Part shown: positions 12,701 through 23,208 of the stretch, in pieces | How the letters are laid out: the number at the start of each line of letters is the position of its first letter | Numbering within the stretch: the first letter of the stretch is position 1 | Source of the DNA: Euptelea pleiosperma | Lineage: Eukaryota; Streptophyta; Magnoliopsida; Ranunculales; Eupteleaceae | DNA: 64,000 bases | Assembly (NCBI GenBank): GCA_035048495.1 | Contig: CM068553.1 | Span: 16,121,190 to 16,185,189, forward strand | Direction: 5' to 3' | Notes under the pieces: model-generated | The model's database searches: none | What the model saw: only the letters and a program-made list of their open reading frames with translations | Told to the model about the DNA's origin: nothing | Position numbers and translations under genes: made by a program

Positions 12701-15700
12701 AGCCATCAGTGGGAGCTTCTTCGCTGTTGGGGTATTTGTATTTCTTTCATTCATCCTGTCACTAAATGGTGCATTTGGCAACCAACAAGCGGAGTAGTAT
12801 GGTATCTTAACACCGACAATTCTAAAAGTGATGAACATGCTGGTCTTGGGTGCATACTTAAAGACCATTAGGGAAACACCATGCCTCGATTTTCCACCTT
12901 AAATTGATATGTTGCAGGGACTTTTATTGACATGGGAACTTGGAATCTCTAATGTTTCAACCTATTATAATTATGAAGCTGTGATAAAATTAACCGAAAA
13001 TATGGAGAGCAGCCATTTGAATGTATTGCAACAATATTGTAGTAGATATAGTTGATTCTTTTGTGGAGTGAGATTTTTCCGGTTTGGAGGGAGAGTAATA
13101 GAGCAGCAGATATACTAGCCAAGCACTGTATGGTAGGGGTGTCAATTTTACCGGTTTAACTAGAACCGAATCAGAACCAGAACCGGAACCGAAAACACCG
13201 GTCCCGGTTCCGGTTCTACATTTTTAGGAACCGATTAAAAAGGAACCGGAACCGAACCGAAAATAATGATTCCGGTTCCAGGTAGTCTAATATGGAACCG
13301 AAACCGATAAGAACCGAAACCGAACCGATAAGAACCGGTACCAATATATAAATATAGTGTCAAAACTCTCATATTCTCAAGATTTGGCCCAATATACCCG
13401 GAACCAGAACCGACAGAAATGTTGTCAGGGACCTACTTGTAATATCTTATATTCTACAGGGGACCCTTGTAATATTGTAAAACTTCACTTAATATATATA
13501 TTGGGTGAAATCGTGTAGGCCATTCTAAGCTCTACACGATTTCTCCTCTTCCCCCAATTCTCTTCTCCTCTCCTCTCTTCCATCTCTAACCCTAATCTCT
13601 TATTCTGGTTACGATCCAAGATTACAACAAGAAATACATAATCGGTTCCGGTTCTGGATCCATCACTTTGAGAACCGGAACCGTTAAGGAACCGAACCGA
13701 TAAGGACTGGAACTGATTGTTCCGGTTCTGGCCACCTTAGGTACCGAACCGGAACCGACCCGTTGACACCCCTACTGTACAGTCCACCACGAGTTGTTTT
13801 TTGCTCCTCCCGCTTCTTCCATCTATTTTATTATTGAGAAAGATAGTTGTTGTTCGTGCATAGTATCTTTTGTTTTTATCATAAAATCTAGTATGAGTAC
13901 ACCCAACCCCAAGCTCACCTTTCAAAAAAAATGACAAGCTAAATAATTTCAATGAATGCCCTTAAAATGCCTCAAAACAGATTATTTGAGAAAGAAAATG
14001 GCCCCAAAAAAACTCCTTGGAGCCAACCTTAGTGTAGTCAAGCTACTTCTGGCCAAAATGCAACATGAAGAAATTTGAAAAATGTGCACATTTACTTGAG
14101 AAGGTACAATAGGTACCATGTGGAAAAGTCCCAAAATTCAGAATGACTCAATGAGAAATAAAGCTATTCTGCTTTTGTAGGTGCAAGAAAACAGACATTG
14201 GAGTCTATTATCCAGCAAGCTAGTTGTCTCTCTTGTCTTATGCTTAAAGAGAAAAAGTTCCAGTAAGCAAACAATTACCACCCAAGTTAAGAGGGTTATT
14301 TTATTTTTTTATTTTGGTGGGTAATCTGGGATCCTGCAACCTTTAGTTTTCATGCAACTCGATCATAATTTATAATGAATGGTATTAGACTCTTAGACTG
14401 TAAATACAACCTCCGTATGGCGCAAGCACACATACGACACACATGCAAGCACTCCAAGATCCACCAATGTTCAACGTAGAAGATCTCCTTGGTCAAAGAT
14501 CATCTTATTGGGATGATTGTAACTGTTGATACCCCAAAAATATTTCTCAGATAACCAATCTCCTAGACTAACAAAACATCAGATTATCACAAACCTATCC
14601 CACCTAATCCTAGTACCAAGGTACCCATATAAAAGAAAGACATGGCACTTTCCCAGTTTATGAATCTAAATGCCCATTGCGGCGCTTTCATGGGGGTCAG
14701 AGGGTGATCGTAAGATTGGCAACTAAGAGAAGAGGAATGTGTCTAGAACTTAGTCACTCAAGGGATAGATACCCTTCAGAAAGCGTCACCCTCGCCTCGA
14801 TAGGGATCTCATCCTAGCAACTGAACACAAGAACGCCTGCTTTGGCTTCGTTTGAACATCTGGATACAACCAGGGAGAAAGAGAAAGTTAACCTGAGAAC
14901 CTAGCAAACAGCCGCACGATTTGGCATACCTAACATTGTACCAAGAAACACAACCTCATACCATGAAAATCATCAATTCTGCAGTTTGATGTAGACAGGA
15001 CCTTGACCACTTCATACTCTAGTATAAAAAAAAATGAAGACACAGATCAAGAAACCACCCCTGATAACCACACCATATGAAAGAACAATGAGTGGAGTGT
15101 ATCTTTAGCCGCCCATAACTTCTTCTGAAAACAAAAACTAAAAAGAAAATAAGAAGACAAGGGAAATAAGGTAACAAGATTAATCTGAGACCCTCTTCTT
15201 TTTGCAATTAAACATTTTCATGCCGAGAAGATGAAAGGACAGATAGGCAGAGGCGTCATACAGTAGTGGACAAGTGGTTATGCGAATTCCATAGCACCCA
15301 TCATTTCAAATCATTAAGTGCAATTCCCGACGCACAACTTTACAAAGATACAAACCAACAGGAGAAGCCCTGGGTATCATAATGTTTCATACCAATGTGC
15401 CTTGAAAAACAAAAGCAATAAAGATCATCTTTTTTCTGGAGATTTCAAGGAAAGATCGATTGAGACTTTGGCCCAGGATTTGCCCCCCATGCTCTATTAC
15501 TCCTTGAAACATAACCAATCTCTCCTGGTTACGACCTCACAAAGCAAACCTTGAAACAAAGCGTAAATACGCATATAAAACCTTGAACTTGATACACATG
15601 TCGCAAAATGAGATTTCCTCTCTTAGGACATAAGGTCCAGGGCAGCGCCACGTATCAAGACCCACATCTTTAGATGCACCTCAACACCCCCATGAAGGTA

Positions 15701-18700
15701 TCTAAAAGCAATAAAACCAAGACAATTTCACGAAAGGCCTACAAAGCCCATTGGCAAGCAAAGCCTTCATTTTCTAGACTAAAACACAAACAACACCACA
15801 AAAGCCCAACAAGATAGCCATCAAGCTACACATTACCCCAGCACACTTTAAACAAAGCATAAGGCAACGCCATGCAAAACCATGATCATATGCTTCCCCC
15901 AACTTATGCAAAAATAAGCTACGAATGATTCTAAAAGTTAAAGGCATATGGGGCTCAACACCTTGACACAACAACACAAATCTCAGCTTATGCAAGGTTA
16001 CTCCAGGAGAGAGTCTGACCACACAACAGAAGCTAGTGATTTTAGATACTCGCATCAAGAAATGAAAGAGGAGTGAAAATAAAAGATGCCCAAGAATAAG
16101 GTGGTGGAATCTAAAAGGAGAAAAAGTGGTGTCTTTTATAAATAAATTGATAAAGGAAGAAATGTAGAATATAGAGGCAGAGACTACGGTGACGTGGAAT
16201 GTAATGGTTTAAATTTATTAAAAGAATAGTGAAAGATGTCCATGGGGAATCTAAGGGGATAAGTCATACACAAGGAAACTCGGTGGTAGAATGATGAGGG
16301 GTTCAAAGACCATTAAAGAAAACAGGTTTACTACAAGACCTGGCAATAGGCTAGAAGCAATGAAAACTTAAAAAGATATAAAAATGTTAAAAAGGAAGAA
16401 AAAAAATTGGTAAGGCTAAACATAAGGCATCTGATAGTCTATATAACAAAGAGGGTGAGAAAGATGTCTACAAGCATGCACATAAAAGAAAAAGAAATAT
16501 TAGAGATCTAGATCAACTTAGATGCATTAAGAGTGACGACCAAAGACTCTTAGTGAAAGATAAAGAAATTAAAGGTAGAGGACTTGTTTCCATAAATTAT
16601 TAAATGAGGATAACATAATGGACATAGGACTAGATAAAAATGCTAGGGAGAATAGAGAACACACATACTTTCGTAAAATTGGGGTATTAGAGATGAAAAG
16701 CAACCTTATCAAAAATGAAGTCAGGTAAGGCATTAATAAGACCATAGGATATCCCAGATTCTCGACAGAGGTGTGAAAATGCATGGGAGAATAGGATTAT
16801 CTTGGCTTACTAAGTTATTTAACAATATTTTGAAGACAAGAAAAAGGCCAAATGAGTGCCTATATACAAGAACAAGGGAGACGTACAAGTTGTACAAACT
16901 ACCATGGCATCAAATTTATTAGCCACACTATAAAACTATGGGAGAGAGTGATGGATCAAAGATTAAATAAAAGATAATGATATCTGAAAACCAATTTGGA
17001 TTTATGCCAGGATGGTCAACCATTGAGGCAATCTTCTTAGGCAAATTATGGGAATGTTTAGAGAAAAGGGGAAGAATCTTCACATGATCTATATTGACTA
17101 AGAAAAAGTATATGATGGTCCTTAGAGAATTAATTTGGTCGGCATTGAGAAAGAATGGATACATTGACATCATTAAAGAGATGTATGAAGCAGCAATAAC
17201 TAGTGTGAGAACAATTGGTGGTAAGACAAGTGAGTTTCCAGTCACAATGAGATTACACCAAGGATCGACCTTAAATCCATACCTTTGTGCTTTAGTTATA
17301 AATGAAGTAACTACACAAATCTAAGATGAGGTCTCCCGCTGCATGTTCTTTACAGATGATATAGTATTCTTGACAAGACTAAGGATAAGGTAAATGCAAA
17401 ATTATAACTCTTGAGGAATGCTTTGGAATCTAAGGGTTTTAAAATAAGTTGAACCAAGACAGAGTATATGAAATGCAATTTTAGTAAGGATGCATAAAGA
17501 TGATCCACCAATTAAAATTGACAACTAAGAGATACCTCAAAGGGACCAATTTCGTTACAATGGTTCTCTTATTCATAAGGATAGATAGATTGAGGGGAAC
17601 GTTGCCCACAAAATTAAAGAGGGGTGATTAAAGTGGAGATGTGCTTCCAGAGTGCTATGCGATCAACATGTTTCTAATCACACTAAAAGGAAAATTATAT
17701 AGGACGCCTAAGGACGCTAATAAGACCGATAATGCTTTATGGAGCAGAATGTTGGGCAATCAAAAAACATATTCATAAAATGAACGTAGCCGAGATGAGG
17801 ATGTTGAGATTGATGTGGTAAGACAAGGAAAGAGAAATTATAATCAACACATTCGTGAAAATTTAGAAGTAGGCCCAATAAATTAAAAAATGGGGAAAAG
17901 TCGATTAAGATAGTTTGACCATGTACAATGAAGACCAATGACAACACCAATGAGGAGGAATGTGCAAGTTGAAGGGTCTAAAAGGGCGAGATTTTGAGAG
18001 GAGATTTTATGAAACTTGCCTTAACGGAAGAGATGACTTTAGATAGAATTGAATGAAAGAACAGGATCCGTGCAGTCAACCCCATATCATTGGGACAAGG
18101 CTTATGTTGATGATGACCTATGTAACACCGATACAGCGTTCTTTGATTTATTACCATGTCAACACTCTTAAATTATTCATTTTCTCAGCTATTATCTATC
18201 TATCAACTACAAATTTTTCATGAACAGTTTACCAAGGTTTTAAATTGGCCATTATAACGATATAACGGAGAGGGAGCATTACCATTATTTCCGTTATAAT
18301 GCCAGTTATAACACCTCGATATCTTAACAGATAATAACTTAAAAATAACAGAAAATAACGAAAATAACAGGAAAATGGAATAAAAATAATTATATTACAT
18401 TCAAAAATAACGGCTGCTATATCCGTTATAACGGATTTAACGGCCATTATTTGTGATAATTTATAACGGATTTTAAATTTGAATTCAAAATTCAAATAAA
18501 AAATAATTTTTAAAATAACGGAAAAAAATGGAAATAATGGACGTTTTCTTTTACAACGTTATCAAAAAATAACGGACGATATTTCATTGTAACTGCCATT
18601 CCTTTAAAAATACAGGCCATTATAATGGGATAGTGTCGGGGTCAGAGCATTACCGCTATAACGGCCATTTTTTAAACCATGCATTATACAAGTGATGGAG

Positions 18701-19393
18701 ATTCTAATTAATCTGGATCATTCTGATCACCCTGTATAAAAACACTCCTAGACCAAAAATTAGCCCAATTGGATCCTAACCATCCAATCAATGCATCATC
18801 AAAGCATACAATAAAGACATGTGGTATTATAAGTCTCTAAAGTTGAAAGCATTATCCATCAAATATATAACAAATAAAAAATGCATTGAATTTCCCTCCA
18901 AAATTCAATTTAGAAGTCCATAAAAAAAAGTACCTTTCTCCAAGATGGTATGAGCCGCATGAAATGGAATGCAAGCAAACAAATCCGACCCGGGGAACAT
19001 CATCCAAGTGTTCTCCTTCGAGTCATGATTGCCACAGGTAGGACACACCTCCTTCACCAACTGCCTCGATTCAGGCCCCTCGATCACCCTCATGATTGAC
19101 TCGAAGGGAGACGGGACGCTCGTTTTTGTCGTCCGAGCTCTCTTCCGTAGCGCCGTTAGCGCTTCCCTATTCCCATTTCTCATTCTATCATTTTCGACAA
19201 GCTGTAATTATATCACAGAAGATAAAACTCACTGAGACATTTAAACAAACAAAGGGTGTGCAGACGTTCCTTTTTTCCTAAAACAAAAAATTGGGATTTT
19301 CTTGATTACCTGGTGTCGGGCCAAAAAGAGATTCTCGGCTTCGGTTTCGATCTCAATTAAACTCTGCTGCAGTTCCTTCATGTTGTCGTCCAT
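9719..19393 (-). CDS. PDRG1-like protein (p53 and DNA damage-regulated protein 1 homologue), 3 exons
   Basis: Minus-strand exons: 19393-19310 (ATG at 19393), 19201-18934 and 9867-9719 (TAA). All borders are GT/AG, and the joined length of 501 nt encodes 166 aa. The exon 2/3 junction codon reads GAT, giving EKDQARLDYDSQKLQ, which aligns with the EKDQ...LDKEIEKL segment of animal PDRG1; NGNREALTALRKR matches its NxNREGLRALQK helix. PDRG1 is a small coiled-coil, prefoldin-like subunit of the R2TP/URI co-chaperone assembly; a similar cytosolic role here is inferred. Plant features include a CxxC (Cys81, Cys84) and the segment WMMFPGSDLF. The start is the first ATG after the TATA-like site. Intron 1 is 108 bp; intron 2 is 9,066 bp and full of transposons, yet the exons are clean. 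Confidence 0.85.
10744..11635 (-). mobile_element. hAT-type element with AGGCGC arrays, copy 1, 8-bp TSD
   Basis: Flanked by a perfect 8-bp duplication, caatgagg (10736-10743 and 11636-11643). Ends: aaaggtagttaagggcgc on the left; the right end, read in reverse, is ctctgtagtcaaagcgc. The outer 60-100 bp on both sides are runs of aaggcgc/gcgcc. Inside, on the minus strand, is an acidic, Arg/Ser-rich fragment ending TSDDDG... . Its intact relative at 60212-61287 has FEDDSLTWSVVARAAGV, resembling the tail of plant hAT/DUF659 transposases. Non-autonomous. Inserted in the LINE in the PDRG1-like intron. Confidence 0.85.
13134..13774. mobile_element. hAT-type element with GGTTCCGG arrays
   Basis: Perfect 12-bp terminal inverted repeats: taggggtgtcaa at 13134 and its complement ending at 13774. 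Flanks are ctgtatgg (13126-13133) and ctgtacag (13775-13782), 6/8 identical; the right copy restores the LINE reading frame, so it is the ancestral site. Both outer thirds consist of gaaccgg/ccggttc units (13150-13350 and 13640-13765). The centre (13380-13620) is unrelated AT/CT-rich sequence. No coding capacity. Confidence 0.85.
13880..16170. other. PDRG1-like intron 2, unassigned sequence
   Basis: No recognisable exon, RNA gene or bounded transposon. The short reading frames at 15019-15207, 15318-15554 and 15774-16058 have no recognisable domains and are not supported as genes. Confidence 0.5.
16180..18117 (+). pseudogene. RTE-type LINE relic (reverse transcriptase)
   Basis: Scattered frames give, in order, KAKHKASDSLYNKEGERDVY, RDLDQLRCIKSDDQRLLVKD, ENQFGFMPGWSTIEAIFL, MYEAAITSVRTIGGKTSEFP, LHQGSTLNPYLCALVINEVT, MFFTDDIVFLTR (the F/YxDD catalytic motif as FTDD) and MLYGAECWAIKKH. 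This is the order of plant RTE-clade reverse transcriptases. The 3' end, attgggacaaggcttatg followed by ttgatgatga, is the usual RTE tail. Many stops; dead. It sits in the PDRG1-like intron, antisense to the gene. Confidence 0.85.
18233..18681. mobile_element. hAT-type MITE with ATAACGG arrays
   Basis: Ends caaggttttaaattggcc (18233) and ggccattttttaaaccatg (to 18681) are imperfect inverted repeats. Flanking 8-mers cagtttac (18225-18232) and cattatac (18682-18689) match at 6/8. The 449-bp interior contains many ataacgg/ccgttat units with tails of other A/T sequence. It resembles the AAACGG subterminal sites bound by Ac transposase. Non-coding. Confidence 0.75.
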
Positions 19394-19475
19394 TTGAAGT
19401 CTTTTATGTAAGAAAATTATGATTTGAGAGTTGGGGTTTTGGGTTTGATGAGATTGTTGGAGAGTTTAGTTCTTC

Positions 19476-19515
19476 TCTTATATTGATGAGAAAAACGGAG
19501 TCACGTGACTCCGTT
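19476..19515 (-). promoter_or_regulatory. PDRG1-like core promoter: TATA-like box plus 22-bp G-box palindrome
   Basis: On the minus strand a TATAAGA lies at 19482-19476, 83-89 bp before the ATG. Immediately upstream, 19494-19515 is a perfect 22-bp palindrome with half-site aacggagtcac, centred on the G-box CACGTG (19502-19507). G-boxes bind bZIP and bHLH factors; regulatory use is inferred from position. Confidence 0.6.
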
Positions 19516-19659
19516 CGAAATCGGATACTTAAATAAAGGGACGGGATATTCACACCCGCGTTTTCGCTCATCAAACCCACATAACAAAAAATTACAAAAA
19601 CACCCCTTATTTTTCACTCACTAAACTCACCCATAAACAAAAAAAAATAGAGAAGAAAA

Positions 19660-19937
19660 GAAGAAGAGGAGGACGCCACCTCAGCAGGTACGTCTCTCTC
19701 TCTCTTTGGGATGCCTTGACAGCCCCGAGGCCGAGTTTGGCATGCCACACTCGATCTTGGGCTGTCGAGGCAGCCCAAAACTAGAATAACCAAAAAATTG
19801 AGGAATAATCATAGAGAAAGAGATCGAGAAGTGAAGATACCGTACCTGTAACAGCAGAGAGAATCGTTTGGTAGAATCAAATAAACTCTACTCTTCGTCT
19901 CTTCTCTCTTTTCTCTTTCTCTCTCTGCAAAGAAACC
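19660..19937. other. Short GC-rich inverted sequence plus CT tracts between promoter and TRIM
   Basis: tctctctctctc near 19691-19705, then tgacagccccgaggcc and ctgtcgaggcagcccaa (19717-19778) as a loose inverted repeat of gacagccc/ctgtcgagg type. No gene seen. Confidence 0.35.
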
Positions 19938-20269
19938 TGTTACGATCCTAGGTTAAGACTTAAACTTTCCACACCTCTATCACCTAGGTGCTTTTGGTGT
20001 ATTGGTTTGGATCTTAACATTTGGTTTCAGAGCCAACCCCACGTCATGGGTTCAAGTCATGGGAGGGGCGACCTGAGGAAAGGGTTACTTGGGGGCTCGC
20101 TCACAAAAGTGAGAGAATAGGGGTACTTGAGTGAAAGTCGCCTTAGAGTGGGCCACCGTGGATGTTGGCCTTTGAAGTGGTGGAATGTTACAATCCTAGA
20201 GGTTAAGACTTAAACTTTCCACACCTCTATCACGTAGGTGCTTTTGGTGTATTGGTTTGGGTCTTAACA
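19938..20269 (+). mobile_element. TRIM / SMART-type miniature LTR retrotransposon, 332 bp
   Basis: Two near-identical direct repeats of 82 and 84 bp (19938-20019 and 20186-20269) each start TGTTA and end TAACA. Right after LTR1, tggtttcagagcca (20022-20035) resembles the tRNA-iMet primer-binding site TGGTATCAGAGC. The 166-bp interior has no ORF, and a purine run ggtggaa (20179-20185) abuts LTR2 as a polypurine tract. The flanks share aacc (19934-19937 and 20270-20273). It is non-autonomous and must have used another element's reverse transcriptase and integrase. Confidence 0.88.
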
Positions 20270-20614
20270 AACCGGAGTTCTTCCAAGGCGACTACTGCCG
20301 TACCGGGAATCCCCAATTCAAGCTGAAAAATGAAACATAGAACTTGGCTGCAATTCCTCCTCCGGTTTTGACCATCGCCGCCAGAAAAAGAGAGAGAGAG
20401 AGACAAAGAGATATGGACAGTTTGGGTTTAGTTGGAAATGAGAGGGGGGAATGCGACCAACGCAGCACACTCTTTGTGGACGCTGACCGTATGGATATTT
20501 GGCCAATTCCTCGATGGACCTGTAAACCAAAAATCAGCCATGTGGCTCGTATTGTGCGTTATGACAGAAGCATCTGTCACAACGTTGTGATGGAAGTTTT
20601 ATTTGAAGCCGATC

Positions 20615-20935
20615 ACAGCCCAAAATACAAGCCACACGGCACACTTTTAGAGAGCACTGACTGTGTGGATATTTGGCTGGTGCCTCGGTGGACCTGCAAA
20701 TCAAAAATAAGCCTGAGTAGTGATTTTCAACCTTTGGATCTTTGCACCCAAATAACGCTCAATAATGCCCAAATTCCTACGGTTAAAATCAACCCATGAA
20801 AATAAACTTAAATCCAATGCTTACAAATCACTGATTAGGTTTATTATTAGTTTGTAGGTCCACCTAGTGATTGGCCAAACATCCATACGGTCAGTGTCCA
20901 CTAAGAGTGTGCAATGTGGCTCTTATTGTGGGCTT
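20615..20935. mobile_element. Foldback MITE (G-box family), copy 1
   Basis: Long inverted repeats run inward from cagcccaaaatacaagccac (left) and from gtggctcttattgtgggc (right). They include gaccgtatggatgtttggcc-like and ggtggacctgcaaat-like blocks, meeting at a short centre. A second partial left arm at 20440-20560 lies just outside. The ORFs across it (such as 20344-20799) are by-products of the repeat. Confidence 0.75.
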
Positions 20936-20997
20936 AGATCAGCTTCGCTCATGCTGTGAGCGAAGGTTTACTTGGGGTAAGTATATACTATATACAT

Positions 20998-21170
20998 TGG
21001 GCTCGGGTTGGGTTGGGCTTCTCCAAGTCTCAGCCCAAGCCCAACCTGATTTTAATCGGGCTCTTAAAATGAGGCCCGAGCCCGAGTACTAAAGGGGCCA
21101 ACCCAACTCGAGCCCAACGTCGGGGTTGAGCCTATCGGGCTTAGTTTAAGCCCGCCCAAGTTGCAACCCT
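20998..21170. mobile_element. CCAACCC/GGGTTGGG motif element
   Basis: Array of gggttgggc, cccgagcccg and ccaacccaac motifs ending in gcccaagttgcaaccct at 21170. The left end is unclear. Same family as 55454 onwards, which begins gggctgcaactcgggcggg, the complement of this right end. hAT-type by analogy. Confidence 0.5.
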
Positions 21171-21254
21171 ATGAATGGGTCACTAGCGGAGGAATCCGGT
21201 TTTGCTCAAAGATTATCGCGAGAAAAATTTTGCTGACCGTCGCCGATCAGCAAA

Positions 21255-21745
21255 GTTACTTAACGCCCACAATACGAGCAACGTGGCATATTCTTAGAGA
21301 TTTTTGACCTTATGGATAAATAGACATACAGACCAAAACTAGCCTGATTAGTGATTTCTAAGCGTTGGACTCGAGTCATTTTCATGGGTTGATTTTTAAC
21401 CGTTGAATTTGAGCATTGTTTGGGGTACAGAGATCCAAAGGTTTGAAATCACTCAGGCTGGTTTTTGGTCTATAGGTCCACCTAGGAATTGGCCAAACAT
21501 CCATATTGTCAGCGTCCTATAAGAGTGGATCTACAGAGCAAAAATCAGCTTGATTGGTGATATCGATCTGTTGTATGGAGTACTCCAGACAATGTTCAAA
21601 TCCCGGATGAAAATCAACCCATGAAAAAAGACTAAAATCCATCGGTTAGAAGTCACCAATCAGGCTGAAGGGGCAAACATCCATACCGTTAGTGGCCTCT
21701 AAGAGTGAGCCACGTGGCTCATATGGACTTTGTTGAGCGTTGCAT
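21255..21745. mobile_element. Foldback MITE cluster, copies 2-3 (nested or abutting)
   Basis: Starts cacaatacgagcaacgtggc and has the usual gattagtgatttctaag / gaaatcactcaggctg opposed arms meeting near 21400. A second pair (gattggtgatatc / gtcaccaatcaggctga) ends in gagccacgtggctcatatgg at 21730. Confidence 0.65.
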
Positions 21746-22032
21746 GAGCAAATCCCGACACCCCGCCCATGTTTATAGCCACGGGGGACTTCAAAGTTTT
21801 AAGTTCCACCTCTCGACAAATCTATAGATCAAAAATAGTATAAGTGACTTATAGCCGCTGGATTTAGCATTTTAATAACTGGTTTTTGACGGTTGAATTT
21901 GAGCCGTTTTTAGGATGCTAAAATATAACTATTTCTAGCTATGTCCTCTTGTTCTCCTATTGGTCCACGTGGTTTAGGCAAAATGTTGTACGGCCCATCA
22001 TCAACGTTAGAGGAATTTTTAGTTAATATGAT

Positions 22033-22074
22033 GCACCTGCACCTGCACCTGCACCTGCACCTGCACCTGCACCT
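22033..22074 (+). repeat. Hexamer microsatellite (gcacct)7
   Basis: Seven perfect gcacct units. The paralogous site in duplication unit 2 (31213-31224) has only gcacctgcaccc, so the array expanded, or shrank, after duplication. Confidence 0.95.
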
Positions 22075-22184
22075 ACTCCGTTGTTCAAGTATAACTTTGC
22101 TGACCAGTGCTGCTCAGCAAAGTTGCTGACCACCCAAAACTTTAGCCATGTGTCATATTGAGATTTATGACTTGTTAGGAAAGT

Positions 22185-22530
22185 TGCTGACCACTCACAA
22201 TATAAGCCATGTGGCATTTTCTTAAAGATTTTCTGGTCGTATGAATGTTTGGCCCAACTCTTGATGGACTTACAGACAAAATTAGCCTGATTAGTGATTT
22301 TTAAGCGTTGGATTGGAGTCGTTTTCTTGTGTTGTCTTTTAACCATAAAATTAGAGCATTATTGATCATTATTTGGGATACAAAGATCCAAAGGTTTGAA
22401 ATCACTAATCATGGTAGTTTTGGTTTGAAGGTCCACCTAGGGATTGGCCAAACATACATACAGTAAGATCTGGTCATCCATACAGTCAGAATTATCTCTA
22501 GCAGTGTGACACATGGCTTATATTGTGACC
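22185..22530. mobile_element. Foldback MITE (G-box family), copy 4
   Basis: Opposed ends cacaatataagccatgtggc (left) and acacatggcttatattgtga (right) with the gattagtgatttttaagcg / gaaatcactaatcatgg internal arms. The paralogue is at 31345-31670. Confidence 0.75.
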
Positions 22531-22839
22531 GGCACAAATCAGTGAAGTTCTACTCTCTTTTTTTTATTTTTTAATAAGTCCAAGAAAATATATTAAAGAA
22601 GGCGATCGAGAAGATCTCAAGAAGAGTGCAGGAATAGGAAAACGAGAATGCGACAATGAAAGAGTTCAAAAAAAGATCTCTTGCAGCCTAAACACTATAT
22701 CACTAAAAATTTAAAGATTCGTTCTTTACGGCCTATATAGATTTGTTTTGTGAAGAGATCATAGATTTGTTTTGTGAAGAGTAGTTGACTTCAGATTTGG
22801 TTTGAGCACGATCTTGTTAGCTCCGAGTTGTGAAGTTGT

Positions 22840-22995
22840 TCATGGAACTGTTGGGCACCCCAGTTCAGACCGGCCCATCCCGAGGCCAGGCCTACAACCT
22901 AGCACACCTAAAGGCCGAGCCCGAGCTTGGGATCTTGGCTTGCAGCCCAAACCATGTACATCTTGGCCCGCCGAGGCCTATCTACACCCCTAGTT
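22840..22995. mobile_element. GGCC/GCCC-motif element remnant, ends in ACACCCCTAG
   Basis: A short array of cccgaggccagg, ggccgagcccgagcttgg and cttggcccgccgaggcct, ending ctacacccctag at 22993. This resembles the TTTACACCCCTA and TTGACACCCCTA ends of other elements here. A similar array occupies 31815-31970 in unit 2. Left border unclear. Confidence 0.45.
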
Positions 22996-23208
22996 ATAAA
23001 TTATATTTGGAAATTCAAGAGAAATGATATAGGAATTAAGTCATTAAAAGATTTGTTTTGAAAATATGTATAAAATGAAATGGTAAGTAATGTGGTGACA
23101 CATTGGTATTAATTAAATTTAAAACCGTTTTGTCTTTTTTTATATAAATGATGACTTTAGAGTCCTTGTACAAAAAAAGTCTTTAGAATTTTATTTCTAA
23201 ACTTTATA

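Larger units (their letters stand above)
10200..13850 (+). pseudogene. L1-type LINE relic (reverse transcriptase, RNase H), split by two DNA elements
   Basis: Decayed non-LTR retrotransposon. From about 10235 the frame reads RKAYDSVDWCFL (RT motif), then NADIGSASTLKELLFQFG and LEANLAKSEVFLAG near 10570-10670. Removing the element at 10744-11635 restores LPMRYLGLPLIFASLSKTDW, the classic LINE segment after RT. Further 3', VWRESNRAADILAKHC near 13085-13128 is an RNase H C-terminus, and removing 13134-13774 restores AKHCTVHH. Several stops and frameshifts make it non-functional. It lies inside intron 2 of the PDRG1-like gene, antisense to it. Plant L1 elements with an RNase H domain are known. 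Confidence 0.85.

Noticed and set aside
17094..17324. 76-aa ORF as a functional protein
   Set aside because: Part of the RTE reverse transcriptase, bracketed by stops on both sides.
20344..20799. 151-aa ORF
   Set aside because: Spans two arms of foldback MITEs; its repeated DRMDIWPIPRWTCK / DCVDIWLVPRWTCK is the repeat translated twice.
22033..22074. CRISPR-like array
   Set aside because: Simple 6-bp microsatellite in plant DNA with no spacers.
22023..22346. ORF with an alternating Gly-Ala tail
   Set aside because: Translation of the gcacct microsatellite and a foldback MITE.
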